A stretch of DNA of 13,391 nt, taken from an uncultured Synergistaceae bacterium. Lineage in GTDB: Bacteria; Synergistota; Synergistia; Synergistales; Aminobacteriaceae. Shown piece after piece: positions 13,084 through 13,391 of the stretch. The DNA lies in assembly GCA_937870605.1 (NCBI GenBank), contig CALMZW010000425.1, positions 1-13,391 on the forward strand, in the 5' to 3' direction. The notes beneath the pieces are model-generated. The model ran no database searches. It was given only the letters and a program-made list of their open reading frames with translations, and had not been told where the DNA came from. Both the position numbers and the translations under genes were made by a program. Within the stretch, counting starts at the first letter, position 1. Every line of letters begins with the position of its first letter.

Positions 13084-13391
13084 ATGACGGACGCAGTCAA
13101 ACCACGCCCGCAAACGGGGAATCTCTGGCAGGAGGCCTGGATCCGCTTCCGACGAAACCGCCTGGCCATGGCCGGTCTTGTCATGGTCATCTTCCTGATT
13201 GTCGTCGCCGTATTCGCCCCCTTTTTCGCGCCGTTCGATCCGTACAAGCAGCTCATCTGGTCGGAGGGCCTGAAAGTCCGCCTCGCCCCGCCGACGGGAA
13301 CGCACTGGATGGGAACGGACCTCTTCGGCCGGGACATCATGAGCCGCGTGATCTTCGGAGCGCGGCTCTCGCTCCAGATCGGCATCTTCGC
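13084..13391 (+). CDS. dppC: Peptide ABC transporter permease, DppC/OppC type (partial, C-terminus outside window)
   Basis: 102 complete codons are visible before the window ends. The ATG at 13084 follows AGGGGG at 8-nt spacing, 12 bp after the DppB stop, so the genes are co-transcribed. The N-terminus has a soluble leader, then WIRFRRNRLAMAGLVMVIFL, the normal OppC_N start with one membrane helix. The periplasmic block APPTGTHWMGTDLFGRDIMSR and then IFGARLSLQIGIF are highly typical of DppC/OppC. It pairs with DppB to form the channel. Genes for the ATPases and perhaps the binding protein are expected just beyond the right edge. Confidence 0.93.
   Translation, partial: MTDAVKPRPQTGNLWQEAWIRFRRNRLAMAGLVMVIFLIVVAVFAPFFAPFDPYKQLIWSEGLKVRLAPPTGTHWMGTDLFGRDIMSRVIFGARLSLQIGIF

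Overview
The window is GC-rich bacterial DNA with tightly packed genes, strong Shine-Dalgarno sequences (GGAGG/AAGGAG types) and AT-rich -10 boxes in the gaps. It shows no tRNA, rRNA, CRISPR array, IS element or phage gene. The content is several exported proteins, a metal-dependent amidohydrolase, an M19 dipeptidase and a Dpp/Opp-type peptide permease. This fits a peptide- or amino-acid-using bacterium. A Synergistota-like anaerobe is my best guess, from general resemblance only and with low confidence.

Region 1 (1-5673, minus strand) is a run of three genes for exported proteins. In transcription order they are a small secreted protein (171 aa), a very large multi-domain secreted protein (1467 aa), and a secreted protein cut off by the window edge that carries a ZU5-like beta domain. 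The first and third share a short N-terminal motif (LPSxSxLRxxLDALxR), and their upstream regions are similar, so they look like paralogues flanking the giant protein. The giant protein has a signal peptide, a stretch resembling a nucleotidyltransferase active-site motif, a long hydrophobic central segment, a probable Ig-like region and C-terminal MORN/YwqK-like repeats. This is the least explained part of the window.

Region 2 (5674-9773) begins with a 351-bp divergent gap containing promoters and two inverted repeats. A YtcJ-type amidohydrolase follows on the plus strand. It ends tail to tail with a minus-strand exported PD40/TolB-like beta-propeller. The propeller gene is divergent from an AraC-family regulator, and their shared gap contains three copies of a short half-site. 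The AraC gene overlaps, tail to tail, a small cupin gene on the minus strand.

Region 3 (9381-13391) has a minus-strand cluster of M19 dipeptidase, EamA-family transporter and cupin. It is divergent from a plus-strand peptide ABC transporter operon (DppB-like, then a truncated DppC-like permease). The 346-bp gap between them has an extended -10 promoter facing each way, a near-perfect 20-bp palindrome at the predicted permease transcription start, and a direct repeat with 20-bp period upstream. The arrangement suggests uptake of dipeptides by the permease and their hydrolysis by the dipeptidase. The EamA protein may export or exchange products.
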